A program made the translations under genes and the position numbers. The notes under the pieces are model-generated. The model was not told the origin of the DNA, ran no database searches, and was given only the letters and a program-made list of their open reading frames with translations. From Atopobium sp. (GTDB lineage: Bacteria; Actinomycetota; Coriobacteriia; Coriobacteriales; Atopobiaceae), in NCBI GenBank assembly GCA_015259045.1, contig JABZHD010000014.1, positions 1 to 14,329 of the forward strand: DNA of 14,329 bases, read 5' to 3'. Shown one piece after another: positions 13,961-14,329 of the stretch; within the stretch, counting starts at the first letter, position 1, and every line of letters begins with the position of its first letter.

Positions 13961-14329
13961 TCAAAGCAAGTGCAACGTTTGGTGATGGTAGACTTCCCAA
14001 GGGCACTTCCAACCCAGACGCTTACGTGGCCTTAGGTTGAGTTCATTATATACTGCCTCAATCTCTCTATCGCTAATCGATGAGAGGTCTGTGCCTTTTG
14101 GAAAATACTCTCTTATGAGGCCGTTGGTATTTTCATTGGTACCTCTTTGCCAGGGATGATGTGGAAGACAGAAGTAGATACTTACTCCGATAGCTTCTTG
14201 AAGCTCTGCTGCTCGAGCAAACTCAGATCCACGATCAAGCGTTATGGTTTTTACTACCTCACCTCTCAAAGCTTGCTGTATAGCTACATTGACATCGGCA
14301 CTAGACCCTGATGCAGCTTTGCCACCAAC
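13949..14329 (-). mobile_element. IS30-family insertion sequence, partial (right boundary approximate)
   Basis: Inferred from the transposase. The terminal inverted repeat should lie within a few tens of bases of the stop codon, in about 13900-13960, but with the left end outside the window it cannot be matched. Insertion is downstream of the mgl terminator and disrupts no visible gene. Confidence 0.6.
13961..14329 (-). CDS. IS30-family transposase, C-terminal part, cut by the window edge
   Basis: The reading frame runs on the minus strand from the window end to a TGA at 13961-13963, giving 122 visible residues; the N-terminal helix-turn-helix and the first catalytic Asp lie outside. The visible part is the second half of the IS30 DDE domain: TITLDRGSEFA carries the second catalytic Asp, and HPWQRGTNENTNGLIREYFP carries the catalytic Glu in the family hallmark NENxNGL(I/L)R. 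The KGTDLSSIS segment, the RPRKRLGWKCPWEVY block and a C-terminal LHLL tail are also typical. No frameshift or internal stop is seen, so the gene may be intact beyond the edge. A TTG at 14269 is internal and not a start. It faces the mgl operon convergently. Confidence 0.92.
   Translation of the reverse strand, partial: VGGKAASGSSADVNVAIQQALRGEVVKTITLDRGSEFARAAELQEAIGVSIYFCLPHHPWQRGTNENTNGLIREYFPKGTDLSSISDREIEAVYNELNLRPRKRLGWKCPWEVYHHQTLHLL

Overview
The window reads like a chromosomal segment of an actinobacterium of the class Coriobacteriia, close to the Atopobium/Lancefieldella/Olsenella group. This placement is an inference from the protein flavour, the moderate base composition and the merged gene order; no search was run. 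Most genes are on the + strand and are co-directional. Only the IS remnant at the right edge is on the - strand.

Left half (1-8564): a dense housekeeping block. It holds the 3' part of infB (translation initiation factor IF-2), rbfA (30S maturation), a DHH/DHHA1 phosphoesterase of the NrnA type, truB (tRNA pseudouridine-55 synthase), ribF (riboflavin kinase/FAD synthetase), dnaG (primase) and rpoD (primary sigma factor). From infB to dnaG the genes are separated by 0-11 bases or overlap, with ribosome binding sites often inside the preceding gene, so they look like one transcription unit. A 120-base gap with an A/T-rich inverted repeat and a plausible promoter precedes rpoD. A tRNA-Asn(GUU) gene with its own promoter and a strong terminator follows.

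Right half (8798-13806): an mglBAC-type galactose/glucose ABC importer operon. A 260-base leader carries a candidate promoter overlapped by a symmetric ACCGTAA/TTACGGT operator-like dyad. It is followed by the binding protein (a Tat-type lipoprotein), the double ATPase MglA and the permease MglC, and the unit ends in a textbook intrinsic terminator.

The most unusual observation is that the binding protein appears circularly permuted. The segment that normally forms the N-terminus of MglB (first strand, the DNF sugar contact, down to the AINLVDP-like strand) sits at the C-terminus of this protein, while the mature N-terminus begins at the PVVFFN strand. Nearly all sugar-contact residues known from E. 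coli MglB are still present, so this looks like a functional permutant rather than a broken gene. The partner permease MglC also has a charged, helical, cytoplasmic N-terminal extension of about 220 residues that typical MglC proteins lack. Together they suggest a structurally remodelled Mgl importer.

Right edge (13644-14329): a short GC-rich array of degenerate repeats, the operon terminator nested inside a second inverted repeat, about 140 bases of unassigned sequence with a perfect 12-base palindrome, and the C-terminal part of an IS30-family transposase running off the window on the - strand.
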